Shown: positions 1-8,404, numbered from the stretch's first letter. The stretch is 64,000 bases of DNA from an uncultured bacterium (GCA_903891095.1 CAITDI010000011.1:33021-97020); one strand, 5' to 3'. Notes: generated by a model from the sequence alone, not told the origin. Program-made: numbers and translations.

Positions 1-834
1 GGCGAAGCGGCCGAGCAGGTGGCGGTGCTGTCTGCAGGCGAGATTCGCACCATCCGCGCGGTCGAGCTGCCGCGCGTTGCGTCGGCCACGAGGCTGCCGA
101 TCCAACTCGCGGTCTATCGCGATTCCGAGAAGGACACGCCGCACGTGATCCACGTTTCCGCGCAATGCATCGCCGACGAACTCGCGACGAGCCTGCTCGC
201 GAGCGTGCGGCGCGAGATGCGCGCCGAGGAGCTTCGCGCGCGCGAGGCCGCGCCGATTCTTGCGGGCCAGCCGATCGTGGTCCGCGGCGTGCCGTTCGAA
301 CCGATGGATGTGGGCGAGGTGCCGTCGCCGTTGCGCGGGTGGAAGGGCACGGCCGTTCGCTTCGCGGGTCCGGCGCTCGGAATGGTGTTCTTCTTCGGTG
401 TGATGACGGGATTGGGCGCGCGAGCCGGCGGGCAATTGCTTCCGATGATGATCGCGTTGGGTGGGTTCCTGCTGACGTTCTGGATGGTCGCGCACCTCCG
501 CAGCGTCGCGCGTGAGAAGCGCTCGAGCCGCGCCACCTGGACCTGCTCGCGCGACGGCCTCGTGATCGAGACGAACCTCCGCCGCTACCTCTTCAAGCGC
601 CGCGAAACCAAGCGTTTCTCGCCGCAGGCCGTGCGCTCGATCGATGTCCGCATGAAGCACGGCGCCGCGTACCTCGAAGTCTCGTCGGTGCACGAACGCG
701 AGCCCGTCGCGGTGCTCCACCCCGACGACTGGTCGGGCTCCGCGCCTGACACGCTCGCGCAGGCGATGCGCGAGGCGCTTGGCGAATCCTCGCCTGCGAA
801 CGCTTTGGCCGGACGCGCGTCGCAGGTACAGTGA
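1..834 (+). CDS. Membrane protein of unknown function, 5' end cut by window edge
   Basis: The frame is open from the first base, so the true start probably lies outside the window; a GTG at position 19 is only the first internal start-like codon. I do not recognise a family. Two adjacent hydrophobic segments encoded at about 348-422 and 432-495 look like a transmembrane hairpin. The N-terminal part is Arg/Glu-rich and soluble. The C-terminal part, after about 500, looks like a PH-like or beta-rich cytoplasmic domain with alternating charged and hydrophobic stretches. It ends 5 bases before the ATG of the next gene, within which lies a possible -10 box for that gene. The function cannot be inferred. 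Confidence 0.75.
   Translation, partial: GEAAEQVAVLSAGEIRTIRAVELPRVASATRLPIQLAVYRDSEKDTPHVIHVSAQCIADELATSLLASVRREMRAEELRAREAAPILAGQPIVVRGVPFEPMDVGEVPSPLRGWKGTAVRFAGPALGMVFFFGVMTGLGARAGGQLLPMMIALGGFLLTFWMVAHLRSVAREKRSSRATWTCSRDGLVIETNLRRYLFKRRETKRFSPQAVRSIDVRMKHGAAYLEVSSVHEREPVAVLHPDDWSGSAPDTLAQAMREALGESSPANALAGRASQVQ
827..832 (+). promoter_or_regulatory. -10-like box TACAGT, leaderless start of next gene
   Basis: TACAGT ends exactly 6 nt before the ATG at 839 and overlaps the stop of the previous gene. No Shine-Dalgarno sequence is visible, which fits transcription starting at or next to the A of the start codon. Confidence 0.4.
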
Positions 835-838
835 CCCG

Positions 839-1987
839 ATGCTGATCCCGCTCGCTGCGCTGCTCATCTCGATCGCTCCGCCCACGGAAGTCGCCGCGAA
901 GCCCGCGCTCCCAACCGACGCCGAGGCGATCACCGCGGGCATCGCGCGCATCGTCGCGCTGCAGGAGAAGGGCCCGGGCGCCGATGTCGCCGCCGAGTGG
1001 CCCTACGAAGGCGTCTACCGCGTGGGCGGCAACATTCCGTACGGATATCGCGTCGGCGGCACTTCGATCGCGTGTCTCGCGCTGATGAAGGCGCCGGGCT
1101 TCGCGAGCGACGCCGCGCGCAAGGACGCGGTCGCGCGCGCGATCGACTTCGTCGCGAAATCGAAGGACGAGCCGCTGCTCTCGCCCGCGTACGACGGCGG
1201 CTACGACGTGCGCGGCTGGGCGCATTGCTACGGCCTGCGTTTTCTCATCGCCGCCAAGAAGGCGAACGCCGTGAGCGACGCGCAGAAGCCCGCGGTCGAC
1301 GCGGCGATCGCGTTCTACCTCGACGCGCTCGCGAAGACCGAGATCCCGCAGGTCGGCGGCTGGCAGTACGCGCGCGGTCCCGCGCTCGATGCGCCGTGCG
1401 CGACCTCGCCGTTCATGACCGCGCCGTGCCTGATGGCGCTCGTCGAGGCGAAGGACGCGGGGCTCGCGGTGAGCCCCGAACTCATCGCGCGCACCGTGCA
1501 TGCGCTCGAGCTCACGCGCGGCGAGTCGGGCTACGTCGCCTACAACGCGCAGAAGCAGACGCGCGACGACACCAGGCAGATCCCAGGCGCGATCGGCCGC
1601 ATGTGCGCCGTCGAGGTCGCGCTCGCGCACGCGGGCAAGAAGGACGAGAAGCGGCTGCGCTTCGCGGTCGACCGGTTCTTCGAGTTCTGGCCCGAGCTCG
1701 AGAAGCGCCGCAAGAAGTCGGGCACGCACCTGCCGCCGTACAACGTCGCGCCGTACTACTTCTACTACGCGTTCGAGCACGCGGCCGCGGCGATCGAGAT
1801 GTTGCCGGAGGCGGACCGGCCTGCGCTGCGCGCGAAGTTCCGCGAGACGCTGTTCAAGTCGCGCGACGCGGATGGGACATGGAACGACCGCGTGTTTGCG
1901 CGCAGCGCGAGCTTTGGTACGGCGATGAGCGTGCTGGCGTTGATGGAGGCGGGGGAGGCACTCGTCCCAGCGGCGCCTACGAAGTAG
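839..1987 (+). CDS. Secreted prenyltransferase/squalene-oxidase-repeat protein
   Basis: Translation from ATG 839 gives 382 residues. A longer frame from 779 would overlap the previous gene and has no better start signal. The first ~20 residues (MLIPLAALLISIAP...) are a short hydrophobic signal peptide. The rest resembles the alpha/alpha-barrel of squalene-hopene-cyclase-like repeat proteins: helical units carry motifs such as GGYDVRGWAH, GGWQYARG and a C-terminal DGTWNDRVF resembling a QW motif. The catalytic DxDD of hopene cyclases is not evident, so this is probably a non-enzymatic or unknown-substrate member, as is common among secreted planctomycete proteins of this fold. It stands alone, with repeats downstream. 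Confidence 0.7.
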   Translation: MLIPLAALLISIAPPTEVAAKPALPTDAEAITAGIARIVALQEKGPGADVAAEWPYEGVYRVGGNIPYGYRVGGTSIACLALMKAPGFASDAARKDAVARAIDFVAKSKDEPLLSPAYDGGYDVRGWAHCYGLRFLIAAKKANAVSDAQKPAVDAAIAFYLDALAKTEIPQVGGWQYARGPALDAPCATSPFMTAPCLMALVEAKDAGLAVSPELIARTVHALELTRGESGYVAYNAQKQTRDDTRQIPGAIGRMCAVEVALAHAGKKDEKRLRFAVDRFFEFWPELEKRRKKSGTHLPPYNVAPYYFYYAFEHAAAAIEMLPEADRPALRAKFRETLFKSRDADGTWNDRVFARSASFGTAMSVLALMEAGEALVPAAPTK

Positions 1988-2000
1988 CGCGACACGAAGT

Positions 2001-2041
2001 CGCGCCGCCCAGAATCGCGCCGCCCAAAGCCGCGCCGCCCA
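2001..2041. repeat. Short tandem repeat, 15-bp period, three copies
   Basis: The 11-mer CGCGCCGCCCA begins at 2001, 2016 and 2031, just after the stop of the squalene-repeat gene. The core GCGCCGCCCA also forms the 18-bp array at 46109-46180, so it may be a recurrent intergenic element in this genome. Confidence 0.7.
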
Positions 2042-2221
2042 ATCTCGCGCAGCACATAGGGCATCCTCCCCTCTTTGCCCCCATCGCCACACCACGCGCG
2101 AAGTCGCTCGCGCCGTCCGCCGATCCCTGCGTGTCCCATCAATCGGACACGCGCATCGTGCAGGAATGGCCCTGCCCGCAGCAATCTCGACGTTGGCCCG
2201 AAGTCGGCTCTAGGGAGGCCC

Positions 2222-2740
2222 ATGGACGCACAGCAAATCACCTCGTTCGTCGTCAGCACGCACCAAGTCTTCTCGACGATGCTCTCGCTCGCCGTGACGG
2301 CGGGAAAGCCGTACACCTGCTGCGCGGTTCCCAAGTTCGAGAACGAGGTCAGCGGCATCATCGGCATGTCAGGCGACATGCAGGGCATGGTCGTCCTCTC
2401 GTTCCCCACGTCGACCGCGAAGAACGTCATCCGCGCCTTCACCGGCATGGACATGGAGCCGTCATCGCCCGACTTCGCCGACGCCGTCGGCGAGCTCGTC
2501 AACATGATCTCGGGCGCGGCGAAGGCCAAGTTCGAGGGCAAGAACGTCTCGATCTCGTGCCCGTCGGTCGTGATCGGCAAGGGCCACAAGGTCCAGCAGC
2601 CGAGCGACGCGGTGTGCATCACGATCCCGTTCGAGTGTCCGGCCGGCGCGTTCTCCGTCGAGGTCGCGATCAAGAGCGCGAAGAGCGCCGCCAATCCCGC
2701 AAATTCCAATCAGCACGGCGCCGCGGCCAAGGCCGCGTGA
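2222..2740 (+). CDS. cheX: Chemotaxis phosphatase CheX
   Basis: This 172-residue protein belongs to the CheC/CheX/FliY phosphatase family, which removes the phosphoryl group from CheY-P in the cytoplasm. The active-site pair E-x2-N is visible as E91-L-V-N94 in the helix 'DAVGELVNMISGAAK'. One such helix is present, as in CheX, rather than two as in CheC. The start at ATG 2222 is set by a strong AGGGAGG at 2212-2218; an in-frame extension to 2075 has no such signal. The C-terminus is a low-complexity Ala/Lys tail. A cheY-type receiver follows 27 bp downstream, so enzyme and substrate are probably co-expressed. Confidence 0.9.
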   Translation: MDAQQITSFVVSTHQVFSTMLSLAVTAGKPYTCCAVPKFENEVSGIIGMSGDMQGMVVLSFPTSTAKNVIRAFTGMDMEPSSPDFADAVGELVNMISGAAKAKFEGKNVSISCPSVVIGKGHKVQQPSDAVCITIPFECPAGAFSVEVAIKSAKSAANPANSNQHGAAAKAA

Positions 2741-2767
2741 TCCACGCCTGCACCACAGGAGCCCATC

Positions 2768-3139
2768 ATGAAAGTCATGCTTGTCGACGATTCGAAGACC
2801 ATGCGCACCATCCAGCGCAACATCCTGATGCAGCTTGGCTACAAGGAGATCGAGGAGGCGTGCGACGGCCAGGACGCGCTGTCGAAGGTCGCGGGCTTCG
2901 GCCCCGAGCTGCTCCTCGTCGACTGGAACATGCCCAACATGGACGGCATCACGTTCGTCAAGACCTATCGCGCGCAGGGCGGCAAGAGCCCGATCGTGAT
3001 GGTCACCACCGAAGCCGAGAAGACCCGCGTGGTCGAGGCGATCAAGGCGGGCGTCAACAACTACGTCGTCAAGCCGTTCACGCCCGACTCGCTTTCGCAG
3101 CGCATCAACGAGACGCTGTCGCGCACGAAAGCGGCGTGA
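2768..3139 (+). CDS. cheY: CheY-like single-domain response regulator
   Basis: The 123 residues form a complete receiver domain and nothing else. The acidic pair D7-D8, phospho-acceptor D52 (in LLVDWNMPNMDG), T80 and K102 (VVKPF) are all in place. It is probably the phosphorylated signal carrier dephosphorylated by the adjacent CheX. An AGGAG lies a few bases upstream of ATG 2768. The gene sits between cheX and a fapA-like gene in one likely operon; no CheA, CheW or receptor gene is in the window. CheY is the best call, but a non-motility output is possible. Confidence 0.9.
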   Translation: MKVMLVDDSKTMRTIQRNILMQLGYKEIEEACDGQDALSKVAGFGPELLLVDWNMPNMDGITFVKTYRAQGGKSPIVMVTTEAEKTRVVEAIKAGVNNYVVKPFTPDSLSQRINETLSRTKAA

Positions 3140-3181
3140 GCCAGGCCCGCGCGCAGCATGAAGACGGCGGGAGGTTCGCCA

Positions 3182-4657
3182 ATGCCCGAAATCGCAACTG
3201 AACGCCTTCCCTTTGTCAGGCTCCTCGACAACGGCCGAAAGGCCGTCCTCGAGATTCCATCGAATTCGGCCCCGGAGCTCGTAACTGAGGACGCGCTCCT
3301 GGGTCTCGTCCGTGAACGCGGAGTCCTTGTCGATCGCGCGGTCGAACAAGCCATTCGCGCACTCGCGGCACGACACAAGTCGCGGCCGGCCGGAGACGCC
3401 ACCGACATCGAGAGCGCCATCGCCGAGTGGGTTCCACCCGCCCACGGCGAGGACGCGCGCATCGATTGGGTCGAGCGATTCCGTCCGGACGCGGCAACCA
3501 GCGACGGCGCCGACGGCGACGCCGACACCGCCACGCCCGTCGACCACTACAACCGCGTCAAGCGCGTCAAGGTCGCGGCGGGCGAGGTGCTCGGCAAGCT
3601 CGTGCCGCCCGGCGAAGGCGTCGACGGACGCGATGTCAGCGGCCGCTCGATCGCCGCCAACCGCGGGCACAAGCTCGCGCTCCAGCCCGACGGAAGCGTG
3701 CAGGTCGAGGCCGACGGCTCGATCCGCGCGCTCAAGGACGGCGTGCTCTCGCTCGCGCGGCTCAAGCTCGCGATCGTCGACACGATGGAGGTCGAGGGCG
3801 CGGTCGACTTCTCGACGGGCAACATCGACTTCGTCGGCAGCGTCAAGGTTTCCGACGGCATCCGCGACAACTTCACGCTGCGCGCGACCGGCGACGTGAC
3901 CGTGCGCGGCATGGTCGAGGCGTCCGATCTCATCGTCGGCGGCGACTGCGTGTGCGAGCGCGGCGTCGCTGCGCGCGGGCGCGGGCATCTGCTCGTCGAC
4001 GGCGCGCTCGAAGGCGCGTACCTCAACGGCGTCTGCGGACGCGTGCGCGGTTCGGTGACGGTCGCGCGCGAGATCGTCGGCTGCGAGCTCCTCGTGGGCG
4101 GCGACGTCCGCGTCGAGCGCGGCTCGATCGTGGGCGGAACGCTGGTCGTCGGCGGCGCGCTGCGCGCTGCGTCGATCGGCACCGAGGGCGGCGCGAAGAC
4201 CGTCATCCGCATCGGCGGCATGCCGATCCAGCTCGCGAAGGCGGCCCGCATTTCCCAGCTCGCAAAGGAGCTCGCGACGCGCGTGGCGCCCCTCGAAGAA
4301 CGGCAGTTCGCGATCACCTCAAGCGGCGAGAAGGCGACCGCCGCCGAGAAGGAGAGCCTGACCGAGCTCGCGTTCGAGATCGCCGAAGTCCGCCGCCGCC
4401 TGCGCCTGCTCGAGGAGAAGCGCATCGCGCTCCTCGTCGAGGCGGGCGCGTCGCGCGTGGTCAAGGTCGACGTCTCGAAGGCGATCCATGCGGGCACGAC
4501 GATCCTCGTCGGCAACCGCGAGGCGAAATTCACGAGCACGCTCAAGGGCCCGCTCACGCTCGGCTGGGACGAGAACCGCAACCTGCAGTTCCGCCTCGCG
4601 GGCGGGCGCGTGCAGGAGCTGCGCGACGTGGCGAGCGTGCGCGAAGTGGCGGCGTAG
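3182..4657 (+). CDS. FapA/DUF342 family protein
   Basis: Read from ATG 3182, which has GGGAGG at 3169-3174, this is 491 residues; an ATG at 3158 is in frame but lacks a site. The central region shows the repetitive short beta-strands of the DUF342 right-handed beta-helix: repeated 'VDFSTGNIDFVGSVKVSDG', 'GDVTVRGMVE', 'LIVGGDCVCERG', 'LLVGGDVRVERGSIVGG'. An alpha-helical coiled-coil hairpin follows (about nt 4250-4440), then a short C-terminal beta section. The family (flagellar assembly protein A, polymer-forming) is often found next to chemotaxis and response-regulator genes, as here. Its biochemical role is unsettled. The gene is probably transcribed with cheX and cheY. Confidence 0.8.
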   Translation: MPEIATERLPFVRLLDNGRKAVLEIPSNSAPELVTEDALLGLVRERGVLVDRAVEQAIRALAARHKSRPAGDATDIESAIAEWVPPAHGEDARIDWVERFRPDAATSDGADGDADTATPVDHYNRVKRVKVAAGEVLGKLVPPGEGVDGRDVSGRSIAANRGHKLALQPDGSVQVEADGSIRALKDGVLSLARLKLAIVDTMEVEGAVDFSTGNIDFVGSVKVSDGIRDNFTLRATGDVTVRGMVEASDLIVGGDCVCERGVAARGRGHLLVDGALEGAYLNGVCGRVRGSVTVAREIVGCELLVGGDVRVERGSIVGGTLVVGGALRAASIGTEGGAKTVIRIGGMPIQLAKAARISQLAKELATRVAPLEERQFAITSSGEKATAAEKESLTELAFEIAEVRRRLRLLEEKRIALLVEAGASRVVKVDVSKAIHAGTTILVGNREAKFTSTLKGPLTLGWDENRNLQFRLAGGRVQELRDVASVREVAA

Positions 4658-4673
4658 GAAGGGGCGCGTTCGC

Positions 4674-4679
4674 TATCAT
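4674..4679 (+). promoter_or_regulatory. -10-like box TATCAT before ispD
   Basis: TATCAT ends 8 nt before the ispD ATG at 4688. No ribosome binding site lies between, so a leaderless or near-leaderless mRNA is likely. Confidence 0.4.
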
Positions 4680-4687
4680 CGCCGCCC

Positions 4688-5473
4688 ATGCGCATCGGAG
4701 TCATCATCGCGGCGGCAGGCAAGAGCACGCGTTTCGGCGAGGGCGACAAACTCTCGCAGGATCTCGGCGGTCGGCCCGTGCTGCTGCGCACCGCGGAGGC
4801 GTTCACCAAGCGTGACGAGGTCACCACGATCATCGTCGCGGGTCCGCCGGACGACATCGAGGGTTTCCGCCAGCGCTTCGGGCCTGCGCTCGGGTTCAAC
4901 GGTGCGCGCATCGTCGAAGGCGGCCGCATCGAGCGCTGGGAGTCGATCAAGCTCGCGCTCGACGCGATGCCCGACGACGTGACGCACATCGCGGTCCACG
5001 ACGGCGCGCGGCCGTGCATCGGCAACGAGCTGCTCGACCGCGTGTTCGCGGCGGCGCGCGTGGTGCCTGCGGTCGTGCCGGGCGTCCCCGTGCGCGACAC
5101 GCTCAAGCGCGTGACCGAGGAGTCGTTCAGCGCGAGCGAGGACGACGCGGTTGCGGACATGATCCTCGGCGACGTGGGCAAGTCCGCGACCAGCGGGCGG
5201 CGCGTGACCGAGACGGTCTCGCGCGCGAACCTGCAGGCCGTGCAGACTCCGCAGGTGTTCGACGCGGCGCTCTTGCGGAAGGCCTACAAGACGGTGGAGC
5301 TGTCGGGCACGACCGACGACGCGAGCGTGATCGAGCGGATGGGCGAGCCGGTGCTCGTGGTCGAGGGCGATCCGCGGAACATCAAGATCACGTCCGTCGA
5401 CGACCTCGCGCTCGCGCGCGCGATCATGAACATCGCGCCGCCGGCGGACCGCGCGGCGCATCTGCGGTTCTGA
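4688..5473 (+). CDS. ispD: 2-C-methyl-D-erythritol 4-phosphate cytidylyltransferase
   Basis: This 261-residue protein catalyses CTP + MEP to CDP-ME in the non-mevalonate isoprenoid pathway. The N-terminal nucleotide-binding loop (IIAAAGKSTRFGEGDK), the VHDGARPC motif and the C-terminal GDPRNIKITSVDDL segment are diagnostic for IspD. The length is slightly above the usual ~230 because of an insert around nt 5110-5200 (ASEDDAVADMILGD...). No ispF is adjacent, unlike many genomes. The ATG at 4688 is favoured because a TATCAT box sits 8 nt before it. A block of direct repeats follows the stop. Confidence 0.92.
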   Translation: MRIGVIIAAAGKSTRFGEGDKLSQDLGGRPVLLRTAEAFTKRDEVTTIIVAGPPDDIEGFRQRFGPALGFNGARIVEGGRIERWESIKLALDAMPDDVTHIAVHDGARPCIGNELLDRVFAAARVVPAVVPGVPVRDTLKRVTEESFSASEDDAVADMILGDVGKSATSGRRVTETVSRANLQAVQTPQVFDAALLRKAYKTVELSGTTDDASVIERMGEPVLVVEGDPRNIKITSVDDLALARAIMNIAPPADRAAHLRF

Positions 5474-5480
5474 CGTCCTG

Positions 5481-5807
5481 CGTTCCGCGGGCTTCCGCCC
5501 ACGGGCATTCATGTCACTGGTATTCGGCAACTGGTGGTCGTGAGCCGGCCACCGTGAGCCTTCGAGGGACATGAATGCCACGAAAGCCATGAATGCCCGT
5601 CAGGCGTAAGCCTGCGGCACGGGTTGCGTGAGCCTTCGATGATCCGACTCCGACGTCCAACGTTCCGCGGGCTTCCGCCCACGGGCATTCATGTCACTGG
5701 TCGTCGGAAGCTGGTGGTCGTGAGCCGGCCACCGTGAGCCTTCGATGACCCGACTCCCACATCCAACGTTCCGCGGGCTTCCGCCCACGGGCATTCATGT
5801 CACTGGT
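5481..5807. repeat. Long direct repeats in the 5474-5881 intergenic region
   Basis: A 41-bp sequence starting CGTTCCGCGGGCTTCC occurs three times, at 5481-5521, 5661-5701 and 5767-5807. A second 35-bp segment (CTGGTGGTCGTGAGCC...) occurs at 5531-5565 and 5711-5745. Between the first two copies lies GACATGAATGCC near 5568-5580 and again a related ATGAATGCCC near 5590; these are the reverse complement of the GGGCATTCATGTC end of each repeat, so the RNA could fold into long hairpins. No gene is visible from 5474 to 5881. The repeats lie between two convergent transcription units (ispD and the feo operon). Confidence 0.85.
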
Positions 5808-5881
5808 TGTCTGTCACCGGTTGTCTGTCACCGGTCGCCGGTCACTCGTGGTCGCGATCCCTCGGCTCTCGCCGCACACGC

Positions 5882-6100
5882 CTACGGCTTCACCCGCTTG
5901 CCGCCGATCGTCAGATCGACGTGCTTCGGCCTCGGCGGCTTGTTCGCCGCTTCGCCGCTCGGGCAGCCCGGGCAGCTCGCCGACTTCTTCCCGCGCTTCG
6001 GGATGAACGGCTTCGCCACCGCGTAGATCGCCGCCAGCATCAGCGCGGTCGCCACCCAGAACTGCCAGTCGTCGACCGGAAGACTCGCAATCATCATCAT
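5882..6100 (-). CDS. FeoB-associated Cys-rich membrane protein
   Basis: This 72-residue protein starts at one of three consecutive ATG codons (MMMIASL...) that overlap the feoB stop as ATGA. It has one N-terminal membrane helix (about residues 14-32, FWVATALMLAAIYAVAK) and a cytoplasmic basic tail with the pair of cysteines in SCPGCPSG. This matches the small FeoB-associated proteins that follow feoB in many bacteria, thought to bind or pass on Fe2+ at the inner face of the membrane. The C-terminus (LTIGGKRVKP) is typical of planctomycete versions. Coupling to feoB is the main support. Confidence 0.75.
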   Translation of the reverse strand: MMMIASLPVDDWQFWVATALMLAAIYAVAKPFIPKRGKKSASCPGCPSGEAANKPPRPKHVDLTIGGKRVKP

Positions 6101-8082
6101 GCGGCTCCTGCGGCGATCACCGCCGCGTGCGTGATCCAAGCGAGCACATACGCCACGCCCGACATCCAGCCGAACTGCAGCGCGGCCCATTTCCACGAGC
6201 CCGTCTCGCGGCGCGTGACCGCGAGCGTGGGCAGGCACTGCATCGCGAGCACGTAGAACACAAGCAGCGCCGCACTCGTCGGTGCGTCGAAGAGCAGCGT
6301 TCCGTCGGCGCGCCTGGCCTGCGCGAGCTGGTCCGCGACCTTGCGGTCGTCGTCGGAATCGCCGCTCGCGACCAGCACCGTGACCGTGCTGCGGAACACC
6401 TCGCGCGCGAGGAAGCTCGTCATCACCGCGACCGTCAGGCGGTCGTCGAGGCCGAGCGGCGCGAACACCGGCTGCATCGCGCCGCCGATTCGGCCTGCGA
6501 ACGAATACTCCTGCTGCGCGCGATGCTCGAGGTTCGCGGCCTCGGCGCGCAGCGCGCTCGCTTCATCCGTCTTGCCCGCGGTCGCAGCCTCGGTCGCACG
6601 CGCCTCGATGCGCACGGCTTCCGCGGGCGTCTGCGCCTTGGGATACGCGCTGATCCACCACATCACCACGCAGATCGCGAGGATCACCGTGCCCGCGTTC
6701 TTGAGGAACACCACCGCGCGGTCGTAGGTCGTGAGCAGCGCGCTGCGGAGATCGGGCACGCGGTAGGGCGGCAGCTCGAGCACCATCGGGCGGCTCTTTC
6801 CGCGCAGGATCGTCCGGCGGAACAACAGCGCCGTCAGCAGCGCCGCGATCGCGCCCAGCGCGTAGCAGCCCGCGAACGCGAGCCCCGCGAGCAGCCCCGA
6901 GTGCGGGAACAGGATCGACACCAGCAGCACGTACACGCCCACGCGCGCCGAGCAGCTCATGAACGGCGCGACGAGGATCGTCGTGAGCCGGTCCTTGGGG
7001 TCGGGGATCAGCCGCGTGCTCATGATGCCGGGCAGCGCGCACGCGTGGCTCGAGAGCAGCGGCACGAACGCCTGGCCAGGCAGGCCGAAGCGGCACATGA
7101 TGCGGTCCATCACGAACGCGGCGCGCGCGAGATAGCCCGTGTCCTCGAGCAGCGCGAGCAGGAAGAACAGCAGGCAGATCTGCGGCAGGAACACGACCGT
7201 GCCCGACACGCCGCCGATGATGCCGTCGACGAGCAGGCTCGTGAGCGCGCCCGCAGGCAGCGCGCCCGCGAGCGTCGTGCCGATCCATGCCGACGCGGAT
7301 TCGATCAGCTCCATCGGCACGCGCGCAAGCCGGAAGATCGTGAAGAACATCAGCGCCATCGCGGCGACGAACACGATGCCGCCGAGGACGGGATGCGTGA
7401 ACGCGGCGTCAAGGCGATCGGTGAGCCGGTCCGCGTCGCTGCCGAGCGTGTTCGGTCCGCCGACGATCGCGGTCGCGGTCTGGTCGATCCACTCGGGCGC
7501 GAGGCTCGCGGCCACGACCTGCGGCGACGGCTCGCGCGACGCGTGGATCGCGGCGATGAGCGGCTCGATGCCCGTGCCTTCGCGGCCGTTGGCGATCACG
7601 CACGGAACGCCGAGCGCAACCGACAGCCGCTGCGCGTCCACCGAAAGCCCGCGCGCGCGCGCGAGGTCGGTCATCGTGAGCGCGACCGCGACCGGGCGAC
7701 CGCTCGACGCCACCGAACGAAACAGCTTGAGCCCGCGCGACATGTTGGTCGCGTCGATCACGACGAGCATCGCGTCGGGCATGCAGCCGGCGAGCCGCCC
7801 CGCCAGGCAGTCGCGGCAGAGCCTCGACTCGGGCAGCTCGAGGTCGATCGCGTACACGCCGGGGAGGTCGACAAACTCGATGATGGAATCGCTGCCCGCG
7901 CCGTCGGCCACGCACGAACCGATGCGCGCCTCGACGGTGGAGCCCGCGAAGTTCGCGGTCTTGGCGCGCACGCCGCAGAGGCGGTTGAACAGCGAAGTCT
8001 TGCCGACGTTCGGATTGCCGACCATCGCGACGCGGGTCGGCGGGGAAGCGGGGGCGTTGGCGGCGCTCATGCCGGGGCTCAC
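6097..8082 (-). CDS. feoB: Ferrous iron transporter FeoB
   Basis: This 661-residue inner-membrane Fe2+ transporter has an N-terminal G domain: G1 GNPNVGKT, G3 DLPG. The G4 position reads TMTD where FeoB normally has N-x-x-D, so guanine recognition may be altered. The membrane part contains the two Gate motifs, with conserved cysteines in LSSHACALPGIM and FMSCSARVGVY. The C-terminal half is interrupted by an Ala/Glu-rich helical insert (about nt 6480-6640). The GTG at 8082 overlaps the feoA stop as GTGA; an ATG at 8070 (657 residues) is the alternative. It is transcribed after feoA and before the small FeoB-associated gene, forming a compact feoA-feoB-feoC-like operon. Confidence 0.93.
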   Translation of the reverse strand: MSPGMSAANAPASPPTRVAMVGNPNVGKTSLFNRLCGVRAKTANFAGSTVEARIGSCVADGAGSDSIIEFVDLPGVYAIDLELPESRLCRDCLAGRLAGCMPDAMLVVIDATNMSRGLKLFRSVASSGRPVAVALTMTDLARARGLSVDAQRLSVALGVPCVIANGREGTGIEPLIAAIHASREPSPQVVAASLAPEWIDQTATAIVGGPNTLGSDADRLTDRLDAAFTHPVLGGIVFVAAMALMFFTIFRLARVPMELIESASAWIGTTLAGALPAGALTSLLVDGIIGGVSGTVVFLPQICLLFFLLALLEDTGYLARAAFVMDRIMCRFGLPGQAFVPLLSSHACALPGIMSTRLIPDPKDRLTTILVAPFMSCSARVGVYVLLVSILFPHSGLLAGLAFAGCYALGAIAALLTALLFRRTILRGKSRPMVLELPPYRVPDLRSALLTTYDRAVVFLKNAGTVILAICVVMWWISAYPKAQTPAEAVRIEARATEAATAGKTDEASALRAEAANLEHRAQQEYSFAGRIGGAMQPVFAPLGLDDRLTVAVMTSFLAREVFRSTVTVLVASGDSDDDRKVADQLAQARRADGTLLFDAPTSAALLVFYVLAMQCLPTLAVTRRETGSWKWAALQFGWMSGVAYVLAWITHAAVIAAGAA

Positions 8083-8393
8083 GCCTTCGGCGTGTCCTGT
8101 GCGCAGCAGCCCGATTCAGGGCAGTCGCACGGACGGGTCAGGATGCGCTTGGCGAGATCGGGCGAAAGGCCGAGCCGCGTCGCGTCGAGCTGGATGATGC
8201 ACGGCCCCGAGGACCCCGCGCGGCAGACCGTGAAGGTGCAGCGCTCGTCGAGGCCCATCGCGTGGAGCACCGCGCGGTCCTCCTCCGACAGGCTCGACCC
8301 CGCGACCATCGCGCGGTCGCCGCGCTTGAGCTGCGTCAGCGGCAGGCGCACGGGTTCGCGAACTGGTTCGGGCTCGGTCATGGTGGGGGGCAT
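8079..8393 (-). CDS. feoA: Ferrous iron transport protein FeoA
   Basis: About 104 residues form a small SH3-like cytoplasmic protein that stimulates FeoB. The core 'LPLTQLKRGDRAMVAGSS' then 'LHAMGLDERCTFTV' and 'IIQLDATRLGLSPDLAKRI' follows the FeoA pattern. An unusual Cys-rich tail (PCDCPESGCC) might bind iron or sense redox state. The ATG at 8393 is chosen because GAAGGA lies just before it and a TATCCT box 11 nt before it; an ATG at 8381 is possible. The stop overlaps the start of feoB. The gene reads divergently from the PilZ gene at 8563. Confidence 0.88.
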   Translation of the reverse strand: MPPTMTEPEPVREPVRLPLTQLKRGDRAMVAGSSLSEEDRAVLHAMGLDERCTFTVCRAGSSGPCIIQLDATRLGLSPDLAKRILTRPCDCPESGCCAQDTPKA

Positions 8394-8404
8394 CGGTCCT
8401 TCGG

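Noticed and set aside
5745..6026. Small plus-strand frames in the 5.5-6.0 kb region
   Set aside because: They consist of the direct repeats and the antisense of the FeoB-associated gene.
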